Origin: Ferrimonas sp044433165 | GTDB lineage: Bacteria > Pseudomonadota > Gammaproteobacteria > Enterobacterales > Shewanellaceae | Direction of reading: 5' to 3' | Assembly (NCBI GenBank): GCA_044433165.1 | Contig: JAWXTX010000034.1 | Span: 1 to 23,983 of the forward strand | DNA: 23,983 nt | In this document: piece after piece, positions 1-7,664 of the stretch | How positions within the stretch are numbered: position 1 is the stretch's first letter | Layout: every line of letters begins with the position of its first letter | Notes under the pieces: generated by a model | Told to the model about the DNA's origin: nothing | The model's input: only the letters and a program-made list of their open reading frames with translations | Databases searched by the model: none | Program-made: the position numbers and the translations under genes

Positions 1-832
1 GAGCGGCTTGGCCAGAGAGCAGTAAGCTGCCCATCTCCCCAAACATCAGCTTAATGGCAGCGCTGGGTACGGGCACCAGTGCCGGACGCCGGAGTGCTTG
101 CCCGAGTGCTTGGACAAAAACTTTATTAGAAACTGGCTGCGGTGCCGTACCATTAAAGACGCCATTGGCCTCAGGATGTTGCAGCAAAAAGAGCAATAAG
201 GCGACTAAGTCTGCCCGATGGATCCAACTCATGATCTGTTGTCCTGATCCAATCGGGCCACCGGTGCCTAATTTAAACGGTGGTAGCAATTTGGCTAACG
301 CGCCGCCATCAGGGTGTAAGACCAAACCAATACGGATAACACATAGGCGAGTGTGCGGGGCAACTGGCTCGACAATGCTTTCCCAGCGCTGGCACACATG
401 GGCCGGAAAATCGTGACCGGCAGGGGCTTGCTCATCCAGTGGTTGGCTGTCTTGCGGGCCATAGTAGCCAATAGCTGAGGCGTTTAACCAGACTTTTGGG
501 CGCTGCTCATCAGCCAAAAATAAGGTAACCAGCCGTTGGCTGAGATCCCAGCGACTGTGGCAGATAAGCTGCTTTCGGTGAGCGCTCCAGCGCCCGTTGC
601 CAATCGGTTCGCCAGCTAAATTAATAATCCCATCAAAACCCGCGAGGCTGGTGAGTCCATCCAGATTGCCGAGGTAATCCGCGTGCTCACCAAATAACTG
701 CCGAGCTTTAGGTATATTGCGTGTCAGTATGGTGAGCTGCCAGCCACTGGAGCAAGGGGGTTGTGCCTGCAGTAATTGCTGGATAAGGGCTTGGCCGATA
801 AAACCGGTGGCGCCGGTGATGAGTAAACGCAT
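1..832 (-). CDS. yfcH: TIGR01777-family NAD(P)-dependent epimerase YfcH, 3' end missing
   Basis: Partial gene: it starts at the ATG complementary to 830-832 and stays open for 277 codons to the window edge; the family is about 300 residues, so only the C-terminal tail is lost. The N-terminus MRLLITGATGFIGQAL is a Rossmann dinucleotide-binding motif (GATGFIG). Further family signatures follow in order: INLAGEPIG, NASAIGYYG with the short-chain-dehydrogenase tyrosine, RIGLVL, GGALAKLLPPF, GTGGPIGSGQQ and MSWIHRADL. The family is an extended short-chain dehydrogenase/reductase whose substrate is not established. The start codon lies 3 bp past the stop of folX, so the two are almost certainly co-transcribed, as in E. 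coli where yfcH follows folX. Identification is firm at family level; the reaction is unknown. Confidence 0.93.
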   Translation of the reverse strand, partial: MRLLITGATGFIGQALIQQLLQAQPPCSSGWQLTILTRNIPKARQLFGEHADYLGNLDGLTSLAGFDGIINLAGEPIGNGRWSAHRKQLICHSRWDLSQRLVTLFLADEQRPKVWLNASAIGYYGPQDSQPLDEQAPAGHDFPAHVCQRWESIVEPVAPHTRLCVIRIGLVLHPDGGALAKLLPPFKLGTGGPIGSGQQIMSWIHRADLVALLLFLLQHPEANGVFNGTAPQPVSNKVFVQALGQALRRPALVPVPSAAIKLMFGEMGSLLLSGQAA

Positions 833-835
833 AGA

Positions 836-1204
836 TTAGGGCTCTCGTTGCCAATATTGAGTGAGGGAAACGGAATCGGCAAATCGCAAAGCATGGGGTT
901 TGTCTACCTCAACGCTGGCGGATGCCACTTGTGGATGCTGGCAGCATAACGCTAACAGATCACTGGTTAACTTTTCTAATAGGCTAAATCGCTGCTGTTC
1001 CACCAGCGCAATGATCGCTTTACAGACGGTACGGTAATTTAGTGCATCGTCAATTTGTTCAGTGACGCTTGCTTGTGCTGCACTGTAACCGATAGTGATG
1101 TTGATGATGACATCTTGTTTATTGGCAATTTCCTCAGGATTAATGCCAATAAAAGTGCGTAAACGTAAATTTTTAATTCGTATTGTGGCTTGAGGTTGCT
1201 TCAT
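836..1204 (-). CDS. folX: Dihydroneopterin triphosphate 2'-epimerase FolX
   Basis: 122 residues, close to the 120 of E. coli FolX. Stretches shared with the E. coli protein include IRIKNLRLRTFIGI, ALNYRTV, RFSLLEKLT and the DKPHALRFADSVS block near the C-terminus. FolX belongs to the FolB/FolX tunnelling fold and epimerises 7,8-dihydroneopterin triphosphate to the monapterin form, feeding tetrahydromonapterin synthesis in the cytoplasm. FolB (dihydroneopterin aldolase) is the alternative, but the NLRLRTFIGI start and the pairing with yfcH favour FolX. The start is the ATG complementary to 1202-1204; it lies only 37 bp from the divergent tqsA start. The gene leads the folX-yfcH operon. Confidence 0.95.
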   Translation of the reverse strand: MKQPQATIRIKNLRLRTFIGINPEEIANKQDVIINITIGYSAAQASVTEQIDDALNYRTVCKAIIALVEQQRFSLLEKLTSDLLALCCQHPQVASASVEVDKPHALRFADSVSLTQYWQREP

Positions 1205-1241
1205 ACTATTACCAACTCCCTGTTTTTATTGGTTCGATTCC

Positions 1242-2381
1242 ATGCCTAATGGCTTAGAGCAAAGCTCAGTTGCATTGCGCTCCGTTCTTTTCGTTGCCGC
1301 GATGGTGGTGATTTTAGCGGCCGTGAAATCCGCTAGTGCCATCATGGTGCCGTTTTTACTGGCGTTTTTCATCGCCATTATTTGCAATCCATTAGTACTG
1401 TTACTAATGCGTGCCAAGCTGCCGCGAGCACTGGCCATTATTATGGTGATGGTCATTGTGGTTTTTCTGGGCATTTGGATAGGCCAATTATTAGGTTCAT
1501 CGGGGGCGGATTTCCGCGAACAATTACCACAATACCGCAGCCAATTATCACAGCAACTGCAACCGGTATTGCAGTATCTGGCGCAATTTAATATTGATTT
1601 TTCCACCCAGAAGGTGACGCAAAAAGTTACTCAACAGTTTGATCCTAGTCGTTTAATGGGGTTGGCGACCGATATTTTATCCAGCTTAGGTGGCTTACTT
1701 GCTAATACGTTTTTAATCATTCTCGCGGTGATTTTTATGTTGTTCGAAGCCTCTGGCTTGAACCGTAAACTGCACTTGGCGTTTGATGATCCGGATATGC
1801 GCTTACAACAAATCGATCGTTTCTTAGAGTCGGTTAATCGCTATCTGGCCATTAAAACCTTAGTAAGTATTGCAACCGGTGCCATTGTTGGTATCGGCTT
1901 ATGCATTATTGGCGTGGACTATTTCATGTTGTGGGGACTGGTGGCCTTTTTGTTTAATTACATTCCCAATATTGGCTCCATTATTGCTGCGGTACCGGCG
2001 GTGGCTCTGGCTTTTTTGCAGTTTGGCGTTGGTGGGGCAGCAGCGACGGCTGGACTGTATTTAAGCACCAATATGGTAATGGGCAATGTGGTTGAGCCGC
2101 GCTTGATGGGCAACTCTTTGGGTCTATCAACGTTGGTGGTGTTCCTCTCATTAATCTTTTGGGGTTGGCTCTTAGGTTCGGTGGGCATGCTGTTATCGGT
2201 ACCGCTGACCATGGTCGTTAAGATTGCGTTAGAGTCCTCTACGGAAGGCCGCTGGTTGGCGGTGATGCTGGGCGGGGATGTCGAGCCTATGGAGCCTGAA
2301 CCTACGCTTGAAACTGAAACTATGCCATCTACGATGCCCGTTGTGGCGGAACTGACTGAAATTGCAAAATCTGAGCGTTAA
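1242..2381 (+). CDS. tqsA: AI-2E family transporter, TqsA-like membrane protein
   Basis: 379 residues. Two N-terminal hydrophobic segments (about residues 10-55) precede one from about 60 to 85, a polar region with LPQYRSQL at about 95-150, then four to five C-terminal membrane segments. FNYIPNIGS, NVVEPRLMG and LGLSTLVVFLSLIFWGWLLG are hallmarks of the AI-2E/PerM family and match E. coli TqsA very closely. TqsA is an inner-membrane protein implicated in export of the quorum signal autoinducer-2; the transport role here is inferred from that homology. About 35 acidic, proline-rich C-terminal residues (DVEPMEPEPTLETETMPS) extend beyond the E. coli length and look disordered. No strong Shine-Dalgarno precedes the ATG. 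The methyltransferase gene follows after 6 bp, so the two probably form an operon. Confidence 0.9.
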   Translation: MPNGLEQSSVALRSVLFVAAMVVILAAVKSASAIMVPFLLAFFIAIICNPLVLLLMRAKLPRALAIIMVMVIVVFLGIWIGQLLGSSGADFREQLPQYRSQLSQQLQPVLQYLAQFNIDFSTQKVTQKVTQQFDPSRLMGLATDILSSLGGLLANTFLIILAVIFMLFEASGLNRKLHLAFDDPDMRLQQIDRFLESVNRYLAIKTLVSIATGAIVGIGLCIIGVDYFMLWGLVAFLFNYIPNIGSIIAAVPAVALAFLQFGVGGAAATAGLYLSTNMVMGNVVEPRLMGNSLGLSTLVVFLSLIFWGWLLGSVGMLLSVPLTMVVKIALESSTEGRWLAVMLGGDVEPMEPEPTLETETMPSTMPVVAELTEIAKSER

Positions 2382-2387
2382 TACTTT

Positions 2388-3323
2388 ATGTTGATCCCGA
2401 ATTTACCGTTGTTGCCGCTGGCACCTGAGTGCCAGCGCATTTTCCATGGTCGTGGCCATTGTTTTGCTGGGCTTGAGGGCATTACCCTAGATTATTTACC
2501 ACCTTGCTTATTGGTAACGCAATTTACCCCGATGGCCCTAGCCGACAAGCAGCAATTAGTGCAACAACTCACGCAATGGTGGGCGACTTTAGGCACGGAT
2601 GTGTTTCGTTTAGTTTGGCAAAATCGCAGCGTTAGCCCTGCTCAGACTGAGAGCATTGGAGCGCCGCCACCAAGCCCACATTGGGCAGCCGAAGGCGATT
2701 TATGGTTTGAATTAAATTTTTTCCGAGGCCAAAACTACGGGTTATTTTTAGATATGGCCAACGGGCGGCAATGGGTTCGCCAGCACAGCCATGGCAAAAA
2801 AGTACTTAATCTGTTTGCCTATACTTGTGCGTTTTCGGTGTTTGCCAAAGCGGGCGGTGCGACGGAAGTCGTGAATTTGGATATGAGTAAGCCTGCGCTG
2901 GCGCAAGGGCAACGCAACCATCGCCGCAATAATTTAGAAGCCGGAGTGCGCTATTTGGGGCACGACCTGTTTAAAACTTTTGGCAAATTGAAAAAGCTCG
3001 GCCCGTTTGATTTGGTGATTGTCGATCCGCCAAGTTTCCAGCAAGGCAGTTTTATTGCTACGAAAGATTACCCACGTTTGCTGCGCCGTTTGGCTTCTTT
3101 ACTGGCACCGAATGGCGAAGCATTGCTGTGCTTAAATGCACCGGAGTTAAGTCGAGCGTATTTGCGTGAACAGGTGCAAACCCATGCGCCAGAGCTTGCT
3201 TACGTTGAGCAATTAGAGAACCCTAAAAGCTTTGTAGAACAAAACCCTGATAGAGGTTTAAAGGTGCTCCGTTACCGCTTAAAGCCACAAGAGAGCCGTG
3301 AGGTGGCTATGGCACAAGGTTAA
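2388..3323 (+). CDS. Class I SAM-dependent methyltransferase, RlmI/RlmK-like (COG1092)
   Basis: 311 residues. The catalytic Rossmann domain spans about 100-300: motif I is KVLNLFAYTCAFSVFAKAGG (138-157), an acidic NLD at 163-165 would bind the ribose hydroxyls of SAM, and LVIVDPPSFQQG (209-220) carries the DPPSF motif typical of the RlmI / RlmK / YwbD group of rRNA methyltransferases. The N-terminal 100 residues lack an obvious PUA domain, unlike RlmI, so the RNA target cannot be assigned; a 23S rRNA methyltransferase role is inference. The gene starts 6 bp after tqsA, and its TAA stop overlaps the stop of the convergent CDGSH gene within the four bases TTAA. Family assignment is firm, substrate unknown. 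Confidence 0.85.
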   Translation: MLIPNLPLLPLAPECQRIFHGRGHCFAGLEGITLDYLPPCLLVTQFTPMALADKQQLVQQLTQWWATLGTDVFRLVWQNRSVSPAQTESIGAPPPSPHWAAEGDLWFELNFFRGQNYGLFLDMANGRQWVRQHSHGKKVLNLFAYTCAFSVFAKAGGATEVVNLDMSKPALAQGQRNHRRNNLEAGVRYLGHDLFKTFGKLKKLGPFDLVIVDPPSFQQGSFIATKDYPRLLRRLASLLAPNGEALLCLNAPELSRAYLREQVQTHAPELAYVEQLENPKSFVEQNPDRGLKVLRYRLKPQESREVAMAQG

Positions 3324-4021
3324 ATCTTACCCTTGGCTTGAAAGCGAATGCTGGCATGGGTGCCATCACAAAAAGGTTTATTACTGGACTGGCCACAGCG
3401 GCATAGTGCTGTGCGGTTTAGGCATTCGTAATAGTAGCCATCGCTGCTGATGACTGGGATTTGGCCTCGCACCCAAATGGGGCCACTGCAGCCAATGGCT
3501 GGATCTTCAACCAGCCCAATGCTGTTAGGTAACTCTGGTTCGTAACGATTTTGGCTGGCATTGTGCCAAGCCATTAATCGGCCCGCAGGGCAATTACTAA
3601 CGGATTCAATAAATTGTTGGCGCTTTTTGGGGTCATCGGTTTGCTCGACTAAACGCCACACTTGGCCATTGGTATCGCAAAAGCGGGCGTAAGCACAAAG
3701 CGATTCTACATCGGTAAGTGATAACACCGGCCCTTCATACAAAATGGCTTGTTCTAAGTAGGGACTGCGACTTACTTGTTCGGTGCCTTTAAAGCCCACG
3801 ATTTTATGGCTGCCATCGCAAAACGGCTTGGTGTTTGATTGACCACAACGACAAAGGGCGTAATCGGTTTGGGCGGGGTAAGTTTGGCTGAGTTGCCATT
3901 GCACCGAGTCACCCTGTTCATCGGTAATGATGGTGAACTCCTGTAGGGGGAGTTCTCCTTGCACTAAGTAGGGGCCATTATTTATCACTTGAATACGGAT
4001 TGTAGTGTCATTTTTCGCCAT
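3320..4021 (-). CDS. Two-domain CDGSH iron-sulfur protein
   Basis: 233 residues with two complete CDGSH motifs, one at each end: CRCGQSNTKPFCDGSH at 57-72 and CRCGQSSNKPFCDGTH at 207-222. Each supplies the three cysteines and one histidine that bind a [2Fe-2S] cluster in mitoNEET-type proteins (C57, C59, C68, H72; C207, C209, C218, H222). Between them lies a conserved segment with further cysteines (CAYARFC at 109-115 and NCPAGR at 143-148), which resembles a divergent ferredoxin-like cluster site. No signal peptide or membrane segment is evident, so it should be cytoplasmic. Bacterial homologues of this size are known but their function is unclear; redox or cluster-transfer roles are guesses. 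It stands alone, facing the methyltransferase gene. Confidence 0.9.
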   Translation of the reverse strand: MAKNDTTIRIQVINNGPYLVQGELPLQEFTIITDEQGDSVQWQLSQTYPAQTDYALCRCGQSNTKPFCDGSHKIVGFKGTEQVSRSPYLEQAILYEGPVLSLTDVESLCAYARFCDTNGQVWRLVEQTDDPKKRQQFIESVSNCPAGRLMAWHNASQNRYEPELPNSIGLVEDPAIGCSGPIWVRGQIPVISSDGYYYECLNRTALCRCGQSSNKPFCDGTHASIRFQAKGKI

Positions 4022-4165
4022 AGATTATCCATACAAAGAATTAGAATGTTTTATAACTATAGCGACTTAACTCAGTTGTGCCGGAGCGTCGTGGTGAAAG
4101 CCATGAATGAGATATTGATGTGAGGTACAAGATGAAGGGCAGGGGAACGCGGAGGAGAGAATAAA

Positions 4166-4195
4166 GGGGCATTGACCATTTGGTTCCAATGCCCC
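4166..4195 (-). terminator. Rho-independent terminator of pflA
   Basis: A 9-bp perfect stem (GGGGCATTG at 4166-4174, CAATGCCCC at 4187-4195) with a 12-nt loop. Read on the minus strand it is followed by TTTATT, and it begins 23 bp after the pflA stop. Confidence 0.8.
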
Positions 4196-4217
4196 TATTG
4201 GTGCGCGGTACTATCAA

Positions 4218-4958
4218 TCAGTACTTGGCTGTTAAACCATGGCGCTCAAAAATGGCTTTAATGCTGTCCATGGTTTCCGTTTTAGGGGGTTTAAGCCCTT
4301 TTAATGGGTAATCAAACCCTAAGGTGTCCCATTTGTGGGCGCCCAATTCGTGATAGGGCAGTAGCTCGACCAGCTCAACGTTGCTCATGGGCGCAATGAA
4401 CTCCGCCAGTTTTTCGGCAGAGGGTAGGTCGTCACTAAATCCGGGTACCACCACGTAGCGGATCCAAGTTGGGATCTGCCGTTGGGCAATATGCTGGGCA
4501 AACGCCATGGGGCGTTTATTGGAGACGCCGACTAATTCTTTATGTACATCGTCGTTGATTTGCTTGAGATCCAACATAACTAAGTTGGTTACGTCGAGCA
4601 GCTCATCAATGACTGGTGTTATATTTTGAGCGTAGCCATTGGTGTCTAAACAGGTGTGGATCCCCATTGCTTGGGCGGCTTTAAATAAGTCGCGTACAAA
4701 TTCGGGTTGCAGCAGCGCTTCCCCGCCGCTAACGGTGATACCACCACCACTCGAGGCAAAGAAGGGGCTGTAGCTTTCCAGTTGGGCTGCAATCTCTGCA
4801 ACGGTGACTTCTTTGCCGCCTTTCATATCCCAAGTATCGCGGTTATGGCAATACTGGCAGCGCATCTGACATCCTTGTGTGAATACAATAAAGCGGATCC
4901 CGGGGCCATCCACTGTACCGCAGGTTTCCCATGAATGGATGCGTCCTTTGGTGCTCAT
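4218..4958 (-). CDS. pflA: Pyruvate formate-lyase 1-activating enzyme PflA
   Basis: 246 residues, the same length as E. coli PflA. The radical-SAM cluster motif CxxxCxxC is C30, C34 and C37 in TQGCQMRCQYCHNRDTWD; SSGGGITVSGGEALLQPEF is the glycine-rich SAM-binding stretch, and the C-terminal half holds LDLKQIND and the conserved LLPYHELGAHKW. PflA uses a [4Fe-4S] cluster and S-adenosylmethionine to place the glycyl radical on PflB, switching on non-oxidative pyruvate cleavage under anoxia. The start is preceded by GGAG 8 nt upstream. It lies 132 bp after pflB on the same strand; the terminator behind pflB and the inverted repeat in the gap suggest either partial read-through or a separate promoter. 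Confidence 0.97.
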   Translation of the reverse strand: MSTKGRIHSWETCGTVDGPGIRFIVFTQGCQMRCQYCHNRDTWDMKGGKEVTVAEIAAQLESYSPFFASSGGGITVSGGEALLQPEFVRDLFKAAQAMGIHTCLDTNGYAQNITPVIDELLDVTNLVMLDLKQINDDVHKELVGVSNKRPMAFAQHIAQRQIPTWIRYVVVPGFSDDLPSAEKLAEFIAPMSNVELVELLPYHELGAHKWDTLGFDYPLKGLKPPKTETMDSIKAIFERHGLTAKY

Positions 4959-4982
4959 ATTTTTACTCCACGTGAGTCTATC

Positions 4983-5025
4983 TTCATAGGAATTAACGAT
5001 TGAAATAACAGTTAATTCCTATGAA
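4983..5025. repeat. Perfect 15-bp inverted repeat in the pflB-pflA gap
   Basis: TTCATAGGAATTAAC (4983-4997) and GTTAATTCCTATGAA (5011-5025) are exact reverse complements around a 13-nt loop. It has no U-tract, and lies between the pflB terminator and the pflA ribosome-binding site, ending about 24 nt before the pflA ATG. As RNA it would be a strong hairpin; as DNA it could be an operator for a dimeric regulator. Function is not decided by the sequence. Confidence 0.75.
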
Positions 5026-5033
5026 TACAGCGG

Positions 5034-5063
5034 TATAAAAAAGCCTTGCCCGAAGGCAAGGCT
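5034..5063 (-). terminator. Rho-independent terminator of pflB
   Basis: A 9-bp stem (AGCCTTGCC at 5042-5050, GGCAAGGCT at 5055-5063) closes on a CGAA loop, which is a stable UUCG tetraloop on the minus strand. There it is followed by TTTTTTATA. It sits 28 bp after the pflB stop and before pflA. Confidence 0.88.
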
Positions 5064-5090
5064 CAACGCGAGTTCATTCGTCTATGAAAA

Positions 5091-7370
5091 TTACAGAGAC
5101 TGAGTGAAAGTGCGGGTAATTACGTCTTGTTGCTGCTCTGGAGTCAGGGCATTGAAACGTACCGCGTAGCCAGATACACGAATGGTCAGCTGTGGGTATT
5201 TCTCTGGATGCTTAACGGCGTCTTCCAGCATTTCACGGTTCATTACGTTAACGTTCAGGTGTTGGCCACCTTCGCGATCTGGCGTGTGCTTGAAGTAGCC
5301 ATCCATCAGTGCGGCTAAGTTCGCACGACGACCGACTTCATCTTTACCCAGTGCACCAGGAACGATAGAGAAGGTGTAAGAGATACCGTCTTTTGCGTGG
5401 GCAAATGGCAGTTTAGCAACCGAAGTTAATGACGCCACAGCACCAGACTCATCGCGGCCGTGCATTGGGTTAGCACCCGGAGCGAAAGGTTGGCCAGAAC
5501 GACGACCATCTGGTGTGTTACCGGTTTTCTTGCCGTATACCACGTTTGAGGTGATGGTCAGAATAGACTGAGTTGGCGTTGAATCGCGGTAGGTCTTCAG
5601 TGAACGGATCTTAGTCATAAACGACTCAACCAGTTCAACGGCAATGTCATCAACACGGCTGTCGTTGTTACCAAACTTCGGATAGTCACCTTCGATAGCG
5701 TAATCAATGGCTAAGCCGGATTCGTCACGAATGACTTTTACTTTGGCGTACTTAATGGCAGACAGAGAGTCAGCAGTAATAGACAGACCCGCAATACCGC
5801 AAGCCATGGTGCGAGTTACGTCGCGATCCATCAGTGCCAGCAAAGACGCTTCGTAACTGTACTTGTCGTGCATGTAGTGGATGCAGTTCAGAGCAGTAAC
5901 ATATTGTTTTGCCAACCAATCAGAGAAGATGTCCAGTTTGGCGTACACTTCTTCGAAGTCCAAGTACTCAGAGGTAATTGGCTCCATTTTCGGGCCAATT
6001 TGAGAACCGTCTTTTTCGTCACGACCACCGTTAATTGCCAGCAACAGTGTTTTGGCTAAGTTTGCGCGTGCGCCAAAGAATTGCATGTGCTTACCAACAA
6101 CCTGTGGGGATACACAACAAGCGATGGCGTAGTCATCTGAGTTGAAATCTGGGCGCATCAGGTCATCGTTTTCATACTGAATCGATGAAGTATCGATCGA
6201 CACTTTGGCACAGTAGCGCTTAAAGCCGTCTGGCAATTGCTCAGACCACAGTACGGTGATGTTTGGCTCAGGTGATGGGCCCATGGTGTACTGAGTGTTC
6301 AAGAAGCGGAAGCTGGTTTTGGTAACCAGTGACGTTCCTTTTAAAGACATACCGCCCATTGATTCGGTTGCCCAGATTGGGTCGCCAGAGAACAGTTGAT
6401 CGTACTCAGGAGTACGCAGGAAGCGTACCATACGCAGCTTCATGACGAAGTGGTCGATCATTTCTTGCGCTTGAACTTCGGTGATAACACCGGCTTTCAT
6501 ATCGCGCTCGATGTAGATGTCTAAGAAGGACGATACGCGCCCCAGAGACATAGCCGCACCGTTTTGAGATTTAATTGCCGCTAAGTAAGCGAAGTAGGTC
6601 CATTGAATGGCTTCTTGCGCGTTGGTTGCAGGGCCAGAGATGTCGAAACCGTATTTGGCCGCCATCACCTTCATCTGACCCAGAGCACGGTGTTGCTCGG
6701 CGATCTCTTCGCGCAGACGCAGCATTTTTTCAACGTCGCCATTCTCCAGCGCTTCTTGAGTGCTGTGGAATTGGGCCAGTTTGTCTTTCATCAAGAAATC
6801 AATGCCGTATACCGCAACGCGACGGTAATCACCGATGATACGGCCACGGCCGTACGCATCTGGTAAACCAGTTAATACGCCAGACTTACGGCAACGCAGA
6901 ATGTCTGGGGTGTATACGTCAAATACACCGGCGTTGTGGGTTTTACGATAGTCGGTGTAGATTTTTTTAACATCAGGGTCCAGCTCGCGGCCATAGACGT
7001 GGCAAGAACCTTCAACCATACGGATACCGCCATTAGGAATAATGGCGCGCTTCAGCGGTGCATCGGTTTGCAAACCAACGATGGTTTCCAGATCTTTTTC
7101 GATGTAGCCCGCATCGTGTGCAGTAATGGTGGAAATGACAGAAGTATCGAAATCAACCGGTGCGTGAGTGCTGTTTTCTTGACGAATGCCAACCATCACT
7201 TTTGCCCACAAGTCATCTGTGGCTTCGGTTGAGCCGGCTAAGAAAGATTCGTCACCAGTGTACTCAGTTAAGTTGGTATCGATGAAGTCTCGTACGTTAA
7301 CTTCAGTTTTCCAGTCGCCGCCATTAAAGCCTTGCCAAGCTTTTGCGAACAATTCGGTTTTATCAGTCAT
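5091..7370 (-). CDS. pflB: Formate C-acetyltransferase (pyruvate formate-lyase) PflB
   Basis: 759 residues against 760 in E. coli PflB, with matches along the whole length. It converts pyruvate and CoA to formate and acetyl-CoA in fermenting cells. The catalytic cysteine pair lies in IACCVSPQVVG near residue 417, and the glycyl-radical residue is Gly734 in RVSGYAVRFNALTPEQQQDV, 25 residues before the C-terminus; LDFEEV and the PDGRRSGQPFAPGANP block are also family signatures. I chose the ATG complementary to 7368-7370 (MTDKTELFAKAWQGF), which aligns with the E. coli start and has AAGG about 8 nt upstream; an in-frame extension of 15 residues to 7415 is unlikely. The usual upstream focA formate channel is absent. 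A long upstream region with PdhR- and FNR-like sites fits anaerobic, pyruvate-responsive control. Confidence 0.98.
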   Translation of the reverse strand: MTDKTELFAKAWQGFNGGDWKTEVNVRDFIDTNLTEYTGDESFLAGSTEATDDLWAKVMVGIRQENSTHAPVDFDTSVISTITAHDAGYIEKDLETIVGLQTDAPLKRAIIPNGGIRMVEGSCHVYGRELDPDVKKIYTDYRKTHNAGVFDVYTPDILRCRKSGVLTGLPDAYGRGRIIGDYRRVAVYGIDFLMKDKLAQFHSTQEALENGDVEKMLRLREEIAEQHRALGQMKVMAAKYGFDISGPATNAQEAIQWTYFAYLAAIKSQNGAAMSLGRVSSFLDIYIERDMKAGVITEVQAQEMIDHFVMKLRMVRFLRTPEYDQLFSGDPIWATESMGGMSLKGTSLVTKTSFRFLNTQYTMGPSPEPNITVLWSEQLPDGFKRYCAKVSIDTSSIQYENDDLMRPDFNSDDYAIACCVSPQVVGKHMQFFGARANLAKTLLLAINGGRDEKDGSQIGPKMEPITSEYLDFEEVYAKLDIFSDWLAKQYVTALNCIHYMHDKYSYEASLLALMDRDVTRTMACGIAGLSITADSLSAIKYAKVKVIRDESGLAIDYAIEGDYPKFGNNDSRVDDIAVELVESFMTKIRSLKTYRDSTPTQSILTITSNVVYGKKTGNTPDGRRSGQPFAPGANPMHGRDESGAVASLTSVAKLPFAHAKDGISYTFSIVPGALGKDEVGRRANLAALMDGYFKHTPDREGGQHLNVNVMNREMLEDAVKHPEKYPQLTIRVSGYAVRFNALTPEQQQDVITRTFTQSL

Positions 7371-7631
7371 GAGATTACCTTGCTTGTCTATCCGAAAATG
7401 AGCCGGAGGAGCCATTCATTGGCCCCGAAATTTGCAATGCTCTAGCACTGCTTGCCATCAAGATGTAGCCACACTGACTCACCCTAATGGTAGATAATTT
7501 GTATCTATTGGGTCGCACAATCTGTCCATTTTAACGCCCATGTCCAGCTTGCTTCATAGCTGATGATTGGCGTAATAACCGGACTTGGCTTGTCGATCAA
7601 AAAAGGGTGGCGAGATGTGCAGCACAACCCC

Positions 7632-7645
7632 TTGATGGCGGACAA
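7632..7645. promoter_or_regulatory. FNR-like site upstream of pflB
   Basis: TTGAT-GGCG-GACAA matches the FNR consensus TTGAT-N4-ATCAA at 8 of 10 positions, with a perfect left half. It lies 6 bp from the PdhR-like palindrome, about 260 bp upstream of the pflB ATG. FNR activation of pfl is well known in E. coli; this site is a prediction. Confidence 0.35.
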
Positions 7646-7651
7646 ATTTAA

Positions 7652-7664
7652 TTGGTCAGACCAA
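7652..7664. promoter_or_regulatory. PdhR-like (GntR-family) operator upstream of pflB
   Basis: TTGGT-CAG-ACCAA is a perfect palindrome around its centre (TTGGTC-A-GACCAA), and with its flanks reads AATTGGT-CAG-ACCAAAT. The E. coli PdhR box is AATTGGT-N3-ACCAATT, so all but one outer base agree. PdhR is the pyruvate-sensing GntR repressor, which suits a gene for pyruvate cleavage. LldR and FadR use related boxes, so the exact regulator is inferred. Confidence 0.55.

Noticed and set aside
54..416. Plus-strand open frame of 120 codons
   Set aside because: It lies opposite yfcH, whose conserved motifs are read on the minus strand throughout; its translation resembles no protein family.
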